Positions 1-8,368 of a stretch of 39,581 nt of DNA are shown in pieces (position 1 is the first letter of the stretch; each line of letters begins with the position of its first letter). Position numbers and translations under genes: made by a program. The notes beneath the pieces were generated by a model. The model was not told the origin of the DNA. It did not search any database and saw nothing but the letters and a program-made list of their open reading frames with translations. Source of the stretch: Caldifarciminota bacterium (lineage in GTDB: Bacteria; Hydrothermota; Tepidihabitantia; SM23-42); assembly GCA_020341755.1 (NCBI GenBank), contig CP070834.1:2344633-2384213 (forward strand). Reading direction: 5' to 3'.

Positions 1-1679
1 TACTTGCTGATCGTCTTTGTCTTTTTGTCTCCTCTCGAAATGATGGTTATGGGTATACCGAGACGCGCGACGACCTCCTGCATATTACTGAACATCTTTT
101 CATACACGTTGGTCTGTGGATTGATGCACACGACCGGCATATTTTTATCGATGAGCGCAATGGGCCCGTGTTTCATCTCACCCGCTGCATAACCGGTCGC
201 ATGTATGTAGGATATTTCCTTTAGTTTCAGTGCCCCCTCGAGTGCCGTGGCATAATTCAATCCCCTTCCGATGAAGAGGAAATCACGTGAGTTGTAGAAT
301 TTTTTTGCGATTGCCTTTATTGTATCATCGGTTGCCAGGATCTCATCGATCTGACCCGGGATTTTTTTGATCTCGGCGAGATGCTCCGTGAGCGCGGTTT
401 TCGTAACGAACCCCTTCAATAGACCAAGGTACAGGCTGAACAGGTAAATATTGAGAATCTCAGCGGTATACGCCTTGGTGGACGCGACGCCTATCTCTGG
501 TCCTGCCATGAGCGTAATGACGCCATCCGATTCCCGGTGTATGCTCGACTGCTGGACATTAATGAACGATAGTACTTTCAGAAATTTCGCTTTTGCTTCT
601 CTCAACCCAGCGAGGGTATCGGCAGTCTCGCCGGATTGGCTTATCGCCATGATCATGGTATTACCGTCCAGGACGGCGTCACGATACCGGAACTCGCTGG
701 AGATATCCACCTCGGTGTGTACCCGTGCGAATTTTTCGATAAGATATTTTCCGACGAGTCCGGCATGCCACGAGGTACCGCACGCCTGTATCACGATGCG
801 TGAAATCTTTTTCAACTCATCGTCGGTCAGCGCTACATCGTCACCCAGTTTGATGGTGCTGTTGCTGATCCTGTTGGTGATGATGTCGTGCACGACCTTG
901 GGCTGTTCGAAGATTTCTTTCAGCATGAAATGAGGGAAGTGTCCTTTGTCGATATCTTTTATCTTGACGGTGATCTTGCGCGGTTGCACACCGCGGGCCT
1001 TCCCGTCAAAATCGCGGATCCCTATCCTGCCCGCTGCGAGGGTCACGACCGAATCATTCGGTATATCCACCACCTCGTTGAAGACGGTTATGACACCGGA
1101 AATGTCTGAGGCGAGCGCTGCTTCGTTCTCGTTATAACTACAGATCAGGGGAGCATCATGCCGTGCACATGCGATCTTATCGGGTTCCTTCGACGAAACC
1201 ACGGCAAAGGCGAAATTGCCCTTCAGGGTGCCTACGATTGCATGAACCGCTTCGGTCAGTCCGCGGTCGATATTCTCTTCGATGAGATGGACAATAACTT
1301 CAGAATCCGTTCCCGAACGGAAGATATGACCCTTGGTTTCCAGTTCATCCTTCAACTGCATGTAATTTTCGATTATCCCGTTAACTACCAGCGCGATCTC
1401 TTCGCTGCAATCGAGCAGCGGATGTGTGTTGATCTCCTGCGCTGCGCCGTGTGTTGCCCATCTCGTGTGGCCAATGCCGATCTGTCCAGTAACCGGTTTT
1501 TGCCTTATGAGTTGTTCGAGTTCGCTCAATTTACCAGGGACCTTGCGTATGGAGAGTTCACCGTTGCTGATGACCGCGATGCCGCTGGAATCGTAACCGC
1601 GGTATTCAAGACGCCACAGACCCCCCAGCAATACGCTCGAGACGTCACGCGGTCCGATATAACCAACGATACCACACAT
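1..1679 (-). CDS. glmS: Glutamine--fructose-6-phosphate aminotransferase (isomerizing), C-terminus cut by the window edge
   Basis: GlmS makes glucosamine-6-phosphate from fructose-6-phosphate and glutamine, the first step towards UDP-GlcNAc, in the cytoplasm. Reading the minus strand from the ATG at 1679 gives MCGIVGYIG, with Cys2 as the N-terminal nucleophile of the class-II glutamine amidotransferase domain. This is followed by two SIS domains with SQSGETADT, GVASTKAYTAEI, the LEGALKLKEISYIH block and AAGEMKHGP-type motifs. The frame stays open to the left edge for about 559 codons. The E. coli enzyme has 609 residues, so roughly 50 C-terminal residues lie outside. The gene is divergent from the nqr operon. 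A consensus promoter ends only 5 nt before the ATG, so no room exists for a glmS ribozyme leader. Identity is secure. Confidence 0.96.
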   Translation of the reverse strand, partial: MCGIVGYIGPRDVSSVLLGGLWRLEYRGYDSSGIAVISNGELSIRKVPGKLSELEQLIRQKPVTGQIGIGHTRWATHGAAQEINTHPLLDCSEEIALVVNGIIENYMQLKDELETKGHIFRSGTDSEVIVHLIEENIDRGLTEAVHAIVGTLKGNFAFAVVSSKEPDKIACARHDAPLICSYNENEAALASDISGVITVFNEVVDIPNDSVVTLAAGRIGIRDFDGKARGVQPRKITVKIKDIDKGHFPHFMLKEIFEQPKVVHDIITNRISNSTIKLGDDVALTDDELKKISRIVIQACGTSWHAGLVGKYLIEKFARVHTEVDISSEFRYRDAVLDGNTMIMAISQSGETADTLAGLREAKAKFLKVLSFINVQQSSIHRESDGVITLMAGPEIGVASTKAYTAEILNIYLFSLYLGLLKGFVTKTALTEHLAEIKKIPGQIDEILATDDTIKAIAKKFYNSRDFLFIGRGLNYATALEGALKLKEISYIHATGYAAGEMKHGPIALIDKNMPVVCINPQTNVYEKMFSNMQEVVARLGIPITIISRGDKKTKTISK

Positions 1680-1684
1680 GTTGT

Positions 1685-1713
1685 ATTATAGGCGAAACAT
1701 ACGGTACTGTCAA
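1685..1713 (-). promoter_or_regulatory. Sigma70-like promoter of glmS, predicted leaderless
   Basis: On the minus strand a perfect TTGACA (1713-1708) is followed by a 17-nt spacer and a perfect TATAAT (1690-1685). Only 5 nt (1684-1680) separate the -10 box from the GlmS ATG. Transcription normally starts 5-8 nt after the -10 box, so the mRNA should begin at or next to the start codon. Both boxes are seen directly; leaderless translation is inferred. Confidence 0.75.
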
Positions 1714-1764
1714 GACTACGCCAGTATTGTATGCATTCCGAAGGCAGAATTTTTCCTATCACAC

Positions 1765-1795
1765 TTGACATCCTATCCCCTATAGATACTATAAA
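1765..1795 (+). promoter_or_regulatory. Probable promoter of the nqr operon
   Basis: TTGACA at 1765-1770 is followed either by TACTAT at 1787-1792 (16-nt spacer) or by TATAAA at 1790-1795 (19-nt spacer). It lies downstream of an in-frame ATG at 1731, which argues against that upstream start for nqrB. It is divergent from and adjacent to the glmS promoter. Which -10 element is used cannot be decided by eye. Confidence 0.55.
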
Positions 1796-1862
1796 AGAGT
1801 ATTTCTTTATGGAAAAGACCCTGAACCACACCCGTACAAACATCAGAAGGAAGTGTTTGGTG

Positions 1863-2813
1863 ATGAAACAGCCGCTCATGAGACGCATGATCATCGCTAC
1901 CCTGCCGTGCATTGCTGCATCCGTGTATTTTTTTGGATGGCGGTGTCTGGTCATCGTATTCGTATCCTGCTGCGGGGCCTTCATCACCGAGTGGTTCTTT
2001 GTCCGCAAACGTAACGAACCGGTGAGTGAAGCGGTTTTCGTTTCAGGCATACTTTATGCCCTCATCATGCCGCCGACCGTACCGTGGCATGTTCTGATTT
2101 TCGGGATCGTATTTGCCATTCTGTTCGGCAAAATGGTATTCGGCGGATTCGGCAGGAATAACTTCAACCCGGCAATGGTCGGACGTGCTTTTGTCTATAT
2201 CTGCTTCCCTGTTGCCCTCACCGCAACGTGGATACTTCCTGCCCAGGGACCATGGGGAGCGCTGGGTATGTGGACGAGTGCAGGGATCGATAGCATCACC
2301 TCAGCAACACCGATGGCGCTCGTAAAGGCGGGTCAGATCGATGTGCCATCACTGTCGGCTCTATTTTTTGGTCGCATTGCCGGGACCATGGGGGTCACGA
2401 GCGCCCTTGCCATACTCACCGGCGGGCTCTTCGTTTTTATCACGAAGACCGCAAATCGAACCATCATCATCACGGTAATAGGTACCTACGCGGCAGCAAA
2501 TCTGATATTTGCCCTGCTCGGGGTAGCGGGTTCACCGGGCATGCTGCCTGCATTGCTCGGCGGCGGTTTCCTCTTCGGCGCGTTCTTCATGGCGACCGAT
2601 CCCATCAGCGCACCGAAAACGATACAGGCAAGAATACTGTTTGCGGTGATCATTGGTTTATGTACGATCATCATCAGGACCTTTTCCGTATTCAATGGCG
2701 GTCTCATGTTTTCTATTCTCATCGCGAACATGTTCGCACCCATATTGGATCATGCATTCGCCAGGAGAAAAAAGAGGGATAGAAAGAGCACACAGGAGGC
2801 TGGTAGTCCATGA
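1863..2813 (+). CDS. nqrB: Na+-NQR/RNF-type subunit B (NqrB/RnfD family), short form
   Basis: This is a multi-spanning membrane subunit of the Na+-translocating NADH:quinone oxidoreductase that carries covalent FMN. Several hydrophobic helices are visible, with the family block FGRNNFNPAMVGRAF near residues 97-110, the flavinylation-type motif SATP (Thr near 149 with this start) and FFMATDPISAP. The ATG at 1863 is preceded by AGAAGGAAG (1845-1853). An ATG at 1809 would add 18 residues and lies 13-16 nt after the -10 box, so it could be a near-leaderless start. Either way the protein has about 316-334 residues against about 410 in Vibrio NqrB. The N-terminal extension is missing and the first helices look more like RnfD. 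It overlaps nqrC by an ATGA. Downstream partners are clearly Nqr-type. Confidence 0.88.
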   Translation: MKQPLMRRMIIATLPCIAASVYFFGWRCLVIVFVSCCGAFITEWFFVRKRNEPVSEAVFVSGILYALIMPPTVPWHVLIFGIVFAILFGKMVFGGFGRNNFNPAMVGRAFVYICFPVALTATWILPAQGPWGALGMWTSAGIDSITSATPMALVKAGQIDVPSLSALFFGRIAGTMGVTSALAILTGGLFVFITKTANRTIIITVIGTYAAANLIFALLGVAGSPGMLPALLGGGFLFGAFFMATDPISAPKTIQARILFAVIIGLCTIIIRTFSVFNGGLMFSILIANMFAPILDHAFARRKKRDRKSTQEAGSP

Positions 2814-3430
2814 GAATAACTGAGCGAGGCTGGTATTCGGTCGCCTTTATGTTCATCATAACGCTTGCCGTGAGCACCGTTTTGATAATCTTCGGGAGTG
2901 CCACGCGGCAACGTGTCGAGGATAATCAGCGTGTTGCTTTTAGACGGGCGGTTCTGGAGGCGCTGCCTATTGAACTACCAACATCATTATCTCCTGCCCA
3001 GATCCACACAATATTCACCGATAGCGTCCATATCGACAGTCTGCTTCCTGATGTATATGAGTTCAGACGCAATGGCAGTGTCATCGCCTATGCACTCCCG
3101 TTCGAAGGCCCCGGTTTCTGGGCGCCGATTAAGGGTATCGTCGGCATTGCCGTTGATAAGAAGACGTTTTCCGGGCTGGCGATCTATGAACAGAATGAGA
3201 CTCCCGGACTCGGCGGTGAGATAGTAAAATCCTATTTTCGCGATCAATTCCGCGGTAAACGTATTGGCGAAGGCGAATCACCAATCGGTATCAGACCTGG
3301 CACCGATGTACTCGATGAGTATTCTGTGCATGCGATAACCGGCGCGACGCAGACCAGCGAAAAATTTGAAATGCTGCTCAACGCCCGATTGCGCGAGTGG
3401 CGCGATACGCATACAGGAGTCACCCCTTGA
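2810..3430 (+). CDS. nqrC: Na+-NQR subunit C, FMN-binding
   Basis: NqrC is a single-helix protein whose soluble domain carries covalently bound FMN and passes electrons within Na+-NQR. The 206-residue product has one N-terminal membrane helix (about residues 10-30), the NqrC-type block YEQNETPGLGGE (126-137) and the flavinylation motif TGATQTS (Thr180 as expected acceptor). The YEQ-ETPGLGGE block separates it from RnfG. The start ATG overlaps the nqrB stop as ATGA. An ApbE-type flavin transferase would be needed for FMN attachment; none is seen in the window. Confidence 0.93.
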   Translation: MRITERGWYSVAFMFIITLAVSTVLIIFGSATRQRVEDNQRVAFRRAVLEALPIELPTSLSPAQIHTIFTDSVHIDSLLPDVYEFRRNGSVIAYALPFEGPGFWAPIKGIVGIAVDKKTFSGLAIYEQNETPGLGGEIVKSYFRDQFRGKRIGEGESPIGIRPGTDVLDEYSVHAITGATQTSEKFEMLLNARLREWRDTHTGVTP

Positions 3431-4050
3431 AAAGCACGAAAGATATCATGCTGGACGGACTCTGGGGTGATAATCCCGTTTTCCGGCAGATACTCGGGAT
3501 ATGCTCTGCCCTGGCGGTAACCAACCTCGTCCTGAACACCGCGGTGATGGGTGCCGCGGTCATACTCACCACGGCTCTGTCCAGTTTCACGGTCAGCGTT
3601 TTACGCCGCTGGATTCCGCGTATCATCAGGATGATGGTGGAGACACTCATTATTGCTTTTTATGTCATACTCTTCGACCAGACCCTGAAGGCGTACTGGC
3701 CTGATATGAGCACGAACCTGGGACCGTATGTCGGTCTCATCATCACGAACTGCATCATCATGGGACGTGCCGAAGCATTCGCAAACCAGAATCCACCGGG
3801 ACCATCCTTCCTGGATGGTTTCTTTTCCGGCTTGGGATATGCGATCGTACTGATTTGCGTTGCCCTGGTCCGGGAATTGCTCGGTATGGGGACGATACTC
3901 GGAGTAGCCATGCCGGTGTTCTCAACCGGACTGTGGGACCGATGGATCATCATGGTGATGCCACCCGGTGCATTCTTCACGCTCGCCCTTATCGTCTGGA
4001 TCGCCCGATCAATTCGAAGCGCAGCACCGACCAGGAGCGCCGGTAAATGA
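3427..4050 (+). CDS. nqrD: Na+-NQR subunit D
   Basis: NqrD is a membrane subunit of Na+-NQR, paired with NqrE around the membrane Fe-S centre. The product is rich in hydrophobic helices and shows the family landmarks LGICSALAVTN near the N-terminus, VGLIITNCIIMGRAEAFA in the middle and VRELLGMG after it. I place the start at TTG 3427, which overlaps the nqrC stop as TTGA and has AGGAG at a normal distance; this gives 207 residues beginning MKSTKDIML. Upstream in-frame starts would overlap nqrC by more than 30 nt and add residues not typical of NqrD. Next gene nqrE overlaps by ATGA, so translation is probably coupled. Confidence 0.92.
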   Translation: MKSTKDIMLDGLWGDNPVFRQILGICSALAVTNLVLNTAVMGAAVILTTALSSFTVSVLRRWIPRIIRMMVETLIIAFYVILFDQTLKAYWPDMSTNLGPYVGLIITNCIIMGRAEAFANQNPPGPSFLDGFFSGLGYAIVLICVALVRELLGMGTILGVAMPVFSTGLWDRWIIMVMPPGAFFTLALIVWIARSIRSAAPTRSAGK

Positions 4051-4649
4051 CAACGAATAATTTCGCCGTTCATCTCCTTTTTATCCTGTTCGCCTCGATA
4101 TTCACCGAGAACATACTCCTCGCTCGTTTCCTCGGAATGTGCTCTTTCTTGTCAGTCTCCAGGCAGGTGAAGACCGCAGTCGGTCTTGGTCTGGCAGTGG
4201 TTTTCGTCATGACCTGCACCGTTGCCCTGGACTGGTTCGCCTACCATCTGATCTTGAGACCGTATCATATTGAATATTTTCGCTTCATCCTATTTATCAT
4301 AATAATTGCTGCGTTCGTACAGTTCGTCGAAATGGTCATTGAAAGGTACTCGCCGGTCCTGTACTACAACCTTGGTATTTTTCTTCCTCTCATCACCGTG
4401 AACTGTGCCATACTGGGGGCTTCGCTGTTCATGGTCATAAGATCGTATACACTCATCGAAGGCATCTTTTTCGGGTTCGGCAGCGGTATTGGCTGGATGC
4501 TGGCGATCATTGCCATGGCAGGCATCAGGGAAAAACTAAAAATCGACCGCATACCGCGTGGTCTGCAGGGACCGGGTATCACCCTGATCATTGCCGGCAT
4601 CATGGCACTCGCTTTTATCGGCTTCACCGGTGTCCTTTCCGCACGATGA
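4047..4649 (+). CDS. nqrE: Na+-NQR subunit E
   Basis: NqrE is the second integral subunit of the NqrD/E pair that holds the intramembrane Fe-S centre. The 200-residue product matches the family closely: SIFTENILLARFLGMCSFL near the N-terminus, NLGIFLPLITVNCAILGA in the middle and GFGSGIGWMLAIIAMAGIREK after it. These cysteine-bearing half-repeats are the expected ligands for the membrane Fe-S centre. The sequence is NqrE-like and not RnfA-like at the C-terminus. It is translationally coupled to nqrD (ATGA) and is followed by nqrF after 43 nt. Confidence 0.94.
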   Translation: MTTNNFAVHLLFILFASIFTENILLARFLGMCSFLSVSRQVKTAVGLGLAVVFVMTCTVALDWFAYHLILRPYHIEYFRFILFIIIIAAFVQFVEMVIERYSPVLYYNLGIFLPLITVNCAILGASLFMVIRSYTLIEGIFFGFGSGIGWMLAIIAMAGIREKLKIDRIPRGLQGPGITLIIAGIMALAFIGFTGVLSAR

Positions 4650-4692
4650 TATCATCTACCTTGAGAAACTGGTGCATCGGAGAGAACGGCGT

Positions 4693-5802
4693 ATGGTGAG
4701 CATCCTTGCGATAGCGGTCGTTGGTGGGATCGGCGCATTGCTGGCTACTATGCTCGTGCTTGCCGAGCGTTTCATCAGCAACTACGGGGATGTCGAGGTT
4801 GTGATCAACGATGGGGAAAAAAAGTACACGGCTCGGGGCGGCACGAGTCTTCTCGAATCCCTCAGATCTGAGAAGATATTCATACCCTCTGCCTGTGGTG
4901 GACGTGGTACCTGTGCATACTGTAAGGTCAGGGTGCTCGACGGCGGAGGTCCGCTCTTGCCGACCGAAGAACCTTACATGGACACGCGTGAACGGGAACA
5001 AGGCATACGGCTTTCATGCCAGGTCAAAGTCCGCAACGACATACAAATGGAGATCCCTTCGGAACTGCTGTCGATCCGGGAATATCAGTGTCGGTGTGCC
5101 GATATCACGGATTTCACCTATGATATAAAACAGTTCACCCTGAAAATGTTCGATCCTCCGACAATCGCTTACAAGCCGGGTCAGTACGTACAGTTGTTCA
5201 GCCCGGCATACCCAGGAAGTAGTGAAGAGGTTTACCGGGCTTATTCGATATCGTCAGATCCAAAAGACCGGTCCAGCATCGAACTTATCGTGCGCCGCGT
5301 GCCCGGAGGCATTGCGACGACCTATCTGTTCGACCATCTCAAGACGGATGAAACGGTCAGGTTGAACGGTCCATACGGCGAGTTCTACCTGCGCGACACG
5401 GGTGCAGCGATCGTCTTCATCGCCGGCGGCTCTGGCATTGCTCCTATCAAATGCATGCTCCATCATATGGTGAATACAAAGAACGAACGCACCGCGGTAT
5501 TCTTTTTCGGTGTTCGGGGGGACAAAGATATTTTCCTTTTTGACCGCATGAAACAGTTCGAGGATGAACTGCCGAATTTCACCTTTGTCCCCATTGTAGC
5601 GCAACCCGATGAGGGTTCGCAATGGCAGGGGAAGACGGGTAACATGATCGAAGTCGCAGCCGATTACCTGAAGAAGATGCAGAAACCTCAAGATTGTGAA
5701 GGGTATCTATGCGGTAGTCCGGGTCTGATCAATGCAGCGGTAGCCATGTTGACAGACCTGGGTATACCACGTGAGCGCCATTTCTATGATAAGTTTGCAT
5801 AA
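4693..5802 (+). CDS. nqrF: Na+-NQR subunit F, NADH-oxidising [2Fe-2S]/FAD subunit
   Basis: NqrF oxidises NADH through FAD and passes electrons to a [2Fe-2S] centre. The 369-residue product starts with one membrane helix (about 3-28). A ferredoxin domain follows with Cys68, Cys74, Cys77 and Cys109. The ferredoxin-reductase module has the FAD motif RAYS (182-185), a GGSGIAPIK nucleotide-binding loop and CGSPGLI near the C-terminus. The start at 4693 is chosen because GGAGAG sits just upstream and the hydrophobic anchor begins at once; a longer frame from 4591 would overlap nqrE. At 369 residues it is slightly shorter than Vibrio NqrF (about 408). It ends the recognised nqr genes, and no nqrA is found on either side. 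Confidence 0.94.
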   Translation: MVSILAIAVVGGIGALLATMLVLAERFISNYGDVEVVINDGEKKYTARGGTSLLESLRSEKIFIPSACGGRGTCAYCKVRVLDGGGPLLPTEEPYMDTREREQGIRLSCQVKVRNDIQMEIPSELLSIREYQCRCADITDFTYDIKQFTLKMFDPPTIAYKPGQYVQLFSPAYPGSSEEVYRAYSISSDPKDRSSIELIVRRVPGGIATTYLFDHLKTDETVRLNGPYGEFYLRDTGAAIVFIAGGSGIAPIKCMLHHMVNTKNERTAVFFFGVRGDKDIFLFDRMKQFEDELPNFTFVPIVAQPDEGSQWQGKTGNMIEVAADYLKKMQKPQDCEGYLCGSPGLINAAVAMLTDLGIPRERHFYDKFA

Positions 5803-5813
5803 CCGGGGAAAAG

Positions 5814-6272
5814 ATGAAAAGAACGCCACAGGATAAAAAACTAGAGGCACTGCTCAGAGCATCGCATATTTCTGGGTGCGGTTTTCTCGGAACCGATACT
5901 CGTGAATTGTGGGAGATCATCCAGGAAGACATGAACGATGTGCGCGCAATGGGTCAAACTGCGAAATCGATCGCCAGCCGCATGAAAGAGCTCACCGTTA
6001 TCGGTCAGCGGGGACTCGGTGAATGGGTACCGGCAGGCGAACATTTGCAGGTACAGTGCGATGACAGCCGCGGTATCATCCCCTGCCCCTGGCCGCATCA
6101 TGTCCGTTGCCTTAAACGGACGACTACGGTAAAGAGCGATACTGGTGAACAGCTGAGATGGTCAGATCTCAATACACATCTGATCGAGGTTCACGGTTTT
6201 TTCGAAGGAAAGGGCGCGCTCTTCAGGCTCGAACCGAAAAAACTCATCGCGGTTATCTTTCAGGATGAGTGA
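5814..6272 (+). CDS. Conserved hypothetical protein at the end of the nqr operon
   Basis: This is a soluble-looking protein of 152 residues, 11 nt after nqrF and probably cotranscribed with it. Visible features are a GCGFLGTDTRE block (about 21-31), a helical stretch to about residue 65, an IPCPWPH block (about 88-94) and WSDLNTHLIEVHGFFEG near 125-141. The block pattern looks like that of a conserved family I have met in several phyla but for which I know no function. There is no signal peptide, membrane helix or classical catalytic motif. It could serve assembly or regulation of the NQR complex, but only its position suggests this. Confidence 0.72.
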   Translation: MKRTPQDKKLEALLRASHISGCGFLGTDTRELWEIIQEDMNDVRAMGQTAKSIASRMKELTVIGQRGLGEWVPAGEHLQVQCDDSRGIIPCPWPHHVRCLKRTTTVKSDTGEQLRWSDLNTHLIEVHGFFEGKGALFRLEPKKLIAVIFQDE

Positions 6273-6295
6273 ATAGACCCCTCACGTACCAGGGA

Positions 6296-8368
6296 TCAGC
6301 GCTGCAACGACTGGAGTTGATAGAGGTTGTAGTATAAACCTCGTGTCTTTATTAGTTCCGTGTGATTTCCCGCTTCCCGTATCTCTCCCGAATGTACAAC
6401 GTATATTCGATCAACATCCTTTATCGTGCTTAAACGGTGAGCGACTATGATAGCGGTTCTTCCGCTGATTAATTTCTTTAATCCATCCTGTATCAGATGT
6501 TCGGTTTCTGCATCGATATTCGCCGTTGCCTCGTCGAGCACCAGGATTCTGGGATCGAAAGCGAGGGCACGTGCGAATGACAGTAATTGACGTTCTCCTG
6601 CAGTGAACGTGACTCCCCTCTCGGCAACATCCTGTCCATAACAATTGGGAAAGCGGTTTATGAAGCGGTCGGCATTGATGTAGGATGCGATCTCTTCGAT
6701 CCGTTCATCGGGCAGCGCAAGATTCAAGCGGATATTAGATTTAATATCACCGGCGAATAAGAATACGTCCTGGGGAACCACGCCGATCTTCGACCTGAGT
6801 GATGGTAGACATATATCCCGGATATCCGTTCCGTCCACGAGTATGGTGCCGCGCTGTATCTCGTAGAGCCGTGATATGAGGCTTATAATGGATGTTTTCC
6901 CGGACCCCGTGGGACCGACAAAGGCAACGTGTTCTCCGGGATGGACCTTGAAGGATATGTCTTTAAGCACCCAGTCTTTGTCGTATCGGAACCACACATG
7001 ATTGAATTCTATCTCACCGCGTATTGTCGTCATCGGGACTGCGTCTTTCCTGGCGGTTATTTCGATTTTTTCATCGAGCAACATGAAAATCCTCTCGCTC
7101 GATGCCATTGCTGACTGCAGCAGTGTATACGATTCGGTCAATTCGCGGATCGGTCTAAAGAACATTTGGACATAGGTGATGAACGCAACGAGCACTCCGA
7201 GCGAAACCTTACTGGTGATGACCTGTCCACCACCGTAGTACAGAACAAGCCCGATACCCACCGAACTGATGATCTCGATAAGGGGTCTGAAATACGACAT
7301 GAGAACCACATGTTTGAGATTGGCATTCAGGTAGTCACGGTTCACCCTGTCAAAGGATGAGAGATTCTGCTTTTCTTTAATGAATATCTTTATGATCCGG
7401 ATACCGGACAGATTTTCCTGGAGCCGGGCATTCAATCTAGCTAGTTTAAGCCGCACTTCACGGAATATTTTTCGAGCCTTTATGCGGAAGTAGAAGGTCA
7501 CGAACAGCAGCACCGGGATCACGGCGAAAGCGATAACTGCGAGACGAGTGTTGACGACCAGCATCGTGATGATTATGCCTACCAGGAGGAGCACCTGTCG
7601 CAATAGTTGTGCGAACACCTGCGTAAACGCTTCATTGATGGCTTCGATATCATTGGTGGCTCTTGTGACCAGTCTGCCGACGGGATTACGGTCGAAGAAT
7701 GCAAGATGCAACTGCTGCAGTTTTTCGAACACACGCGTGCGGATAAGATGCATGAACAGCTGACCCGCGTACTGAGAGCTGTAGATCTGCCCGTAACCGG
7801 CAAAGGCGCCAAGTATGACGATGAAGAGGAAAAAGGCAACGACTCGCACGACACCCATGATGTCGCGTGACCGTAATTGGGCGATCTCCTGAGCGGGAAG
7901 GGCTTTCATATCGGTATAGCGCGCGATCACCAGGTTATCGTAGCGTTCGAAAATTTCCTCATGCGCATACACCACGCCGAGAGCCGTTTCCTCCGCGTTG
8001 CCGGTGAAAAGATAGTAGTATGCGTCGTCCAGGATGTTCCCGTTGTCTTCCCAATCTTTCAACTTCTGTGCGTCGATACCTTCGAGCACGCTCTGGAGGG
8101 CGAAATAGGTCGTATCATCGAGCGGGATAAAACCTTCGACCGGTGATACGTTCGTCACCTTTTTTCCGGTCTTGATGATGTACTCATCGATAGCAACTTT
8201 TGTGAGGTAGGGGTAGATAAGTTCCGCGCCCGCAGCAAAAACGAGCAGGACGGCAGCCAGAACAAGGTACTTCAGATACGGTTTCATGAATCCGAAGAGC
8301 CTCACGAGTATGTTGAGATCGATCACTTTACCGACTTCATGCTCGTCATGTTCGTGATGCCGGTGCAT
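6296..8368 (-). CDS. Heterodimeric ABC exporter subunit with catalytic Glu and a large loop insertion
   Basis: This 690-residue membrane-ATPase fusion belongs to the multidrug/lipid exporter (MsbA/TM288-like) class. It has a His-rich cytoplasmic start (five His in the first ten residues), TM1 near 28-60, then about 100 extra residues (about 65-165) before TM2, predicted on the outer face. The nucleotide-binding domain has Walker A GPTGSGKTS, Walker B ILVLDEATANID with the catalytic Glu, and an H-loop IVAHRLS. The signature is FTAGE instead of LSGGQ. The partner gene has a normal signature but Asp in place of the catalytic Glu, so the two should form one active and one degenerate ATP site. Its start lies at the stop of the partner gene. 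The substrate is unknown. Confidence 0.9.
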   Translation of the reverse strand: MHRHHEHDEHEVGKVIDLNILVRLFGFMKPYLKYLVLAAVLLVFAAGAELIYPYLTKVAIDEYIIKTGKKVTNVSPVEGFIPLDDTTYFALQSVLEGIDAQKLKDWEDNGNILDDAYYYLFTGNAEETALGVVYAHEEIFERYDNLVIARYTDMKALPAQEIAQLRSRDIMGVVRVVAFFLFIVILGAFAGYGQIYSSQYAGQLFMHLIRTRVFEKLQQLHLAFFDRNPVGRLVTRATNDIEAINEAFTQVFAQLLRQVLLLVGIIITMLVVNTRLAVIAFAVIPVLLFVTFYFRIKARKIFREVRLKLARLNARLQENLSGIRIIKIFIKEKQNLSSFDRVNRDYLNANLKHVVLMSYFRPLIEIISSVGIGLVLYYGGGQVITSKVSLGVLVAFITYVQMFFRPIRELTESYTLLQSAMASSERIFMLLDEKIEITARKDAVPMTTIRGEIEFNHVWFRYDKDWVLKDISFKVHPGEHVAFVGPTGSGKTSIISLISRLYEIQRGTILVDGTDIRDICLPSLRSKIGVVPQDVFLFAGDIKSNIRLNLALPDERIEEIASYINADRFINRFPNCYGQDVAERGVTFTAGERQLLSFARALAFDPRILVLDEATANIDAETEHLIQDGLKKLISGRTAIIVAHRLSTIKDVDRIYVVHSGEIREAGNHTELIKTRGLYYNLYQLQSLQR

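Noticed and set aside
451..1691. Several plus-strand open frames (about 60-177 codons) at the left end
   Set aside because: They lie opposite a clear, complete glmS frame on the minus strand and show no family features of their own.
1680..1730. A glmS ribozyme/riboswitch before glmS
   Set aside because: The promoter ends 5 nt before the ATG, so there is no leader to hold it.
1731..1862. The longest possible NqrB start at 1731
   Set aside because: The operon promoter lies downstream of it (1765-1795) and the added residues are not NqrB-like.
6273..6295. A bidirectional terminator between the converging hypothetical gene and ABC operon
   Set aside because: The gap is only 23 nt and no stable stem with a T-tract is visible.
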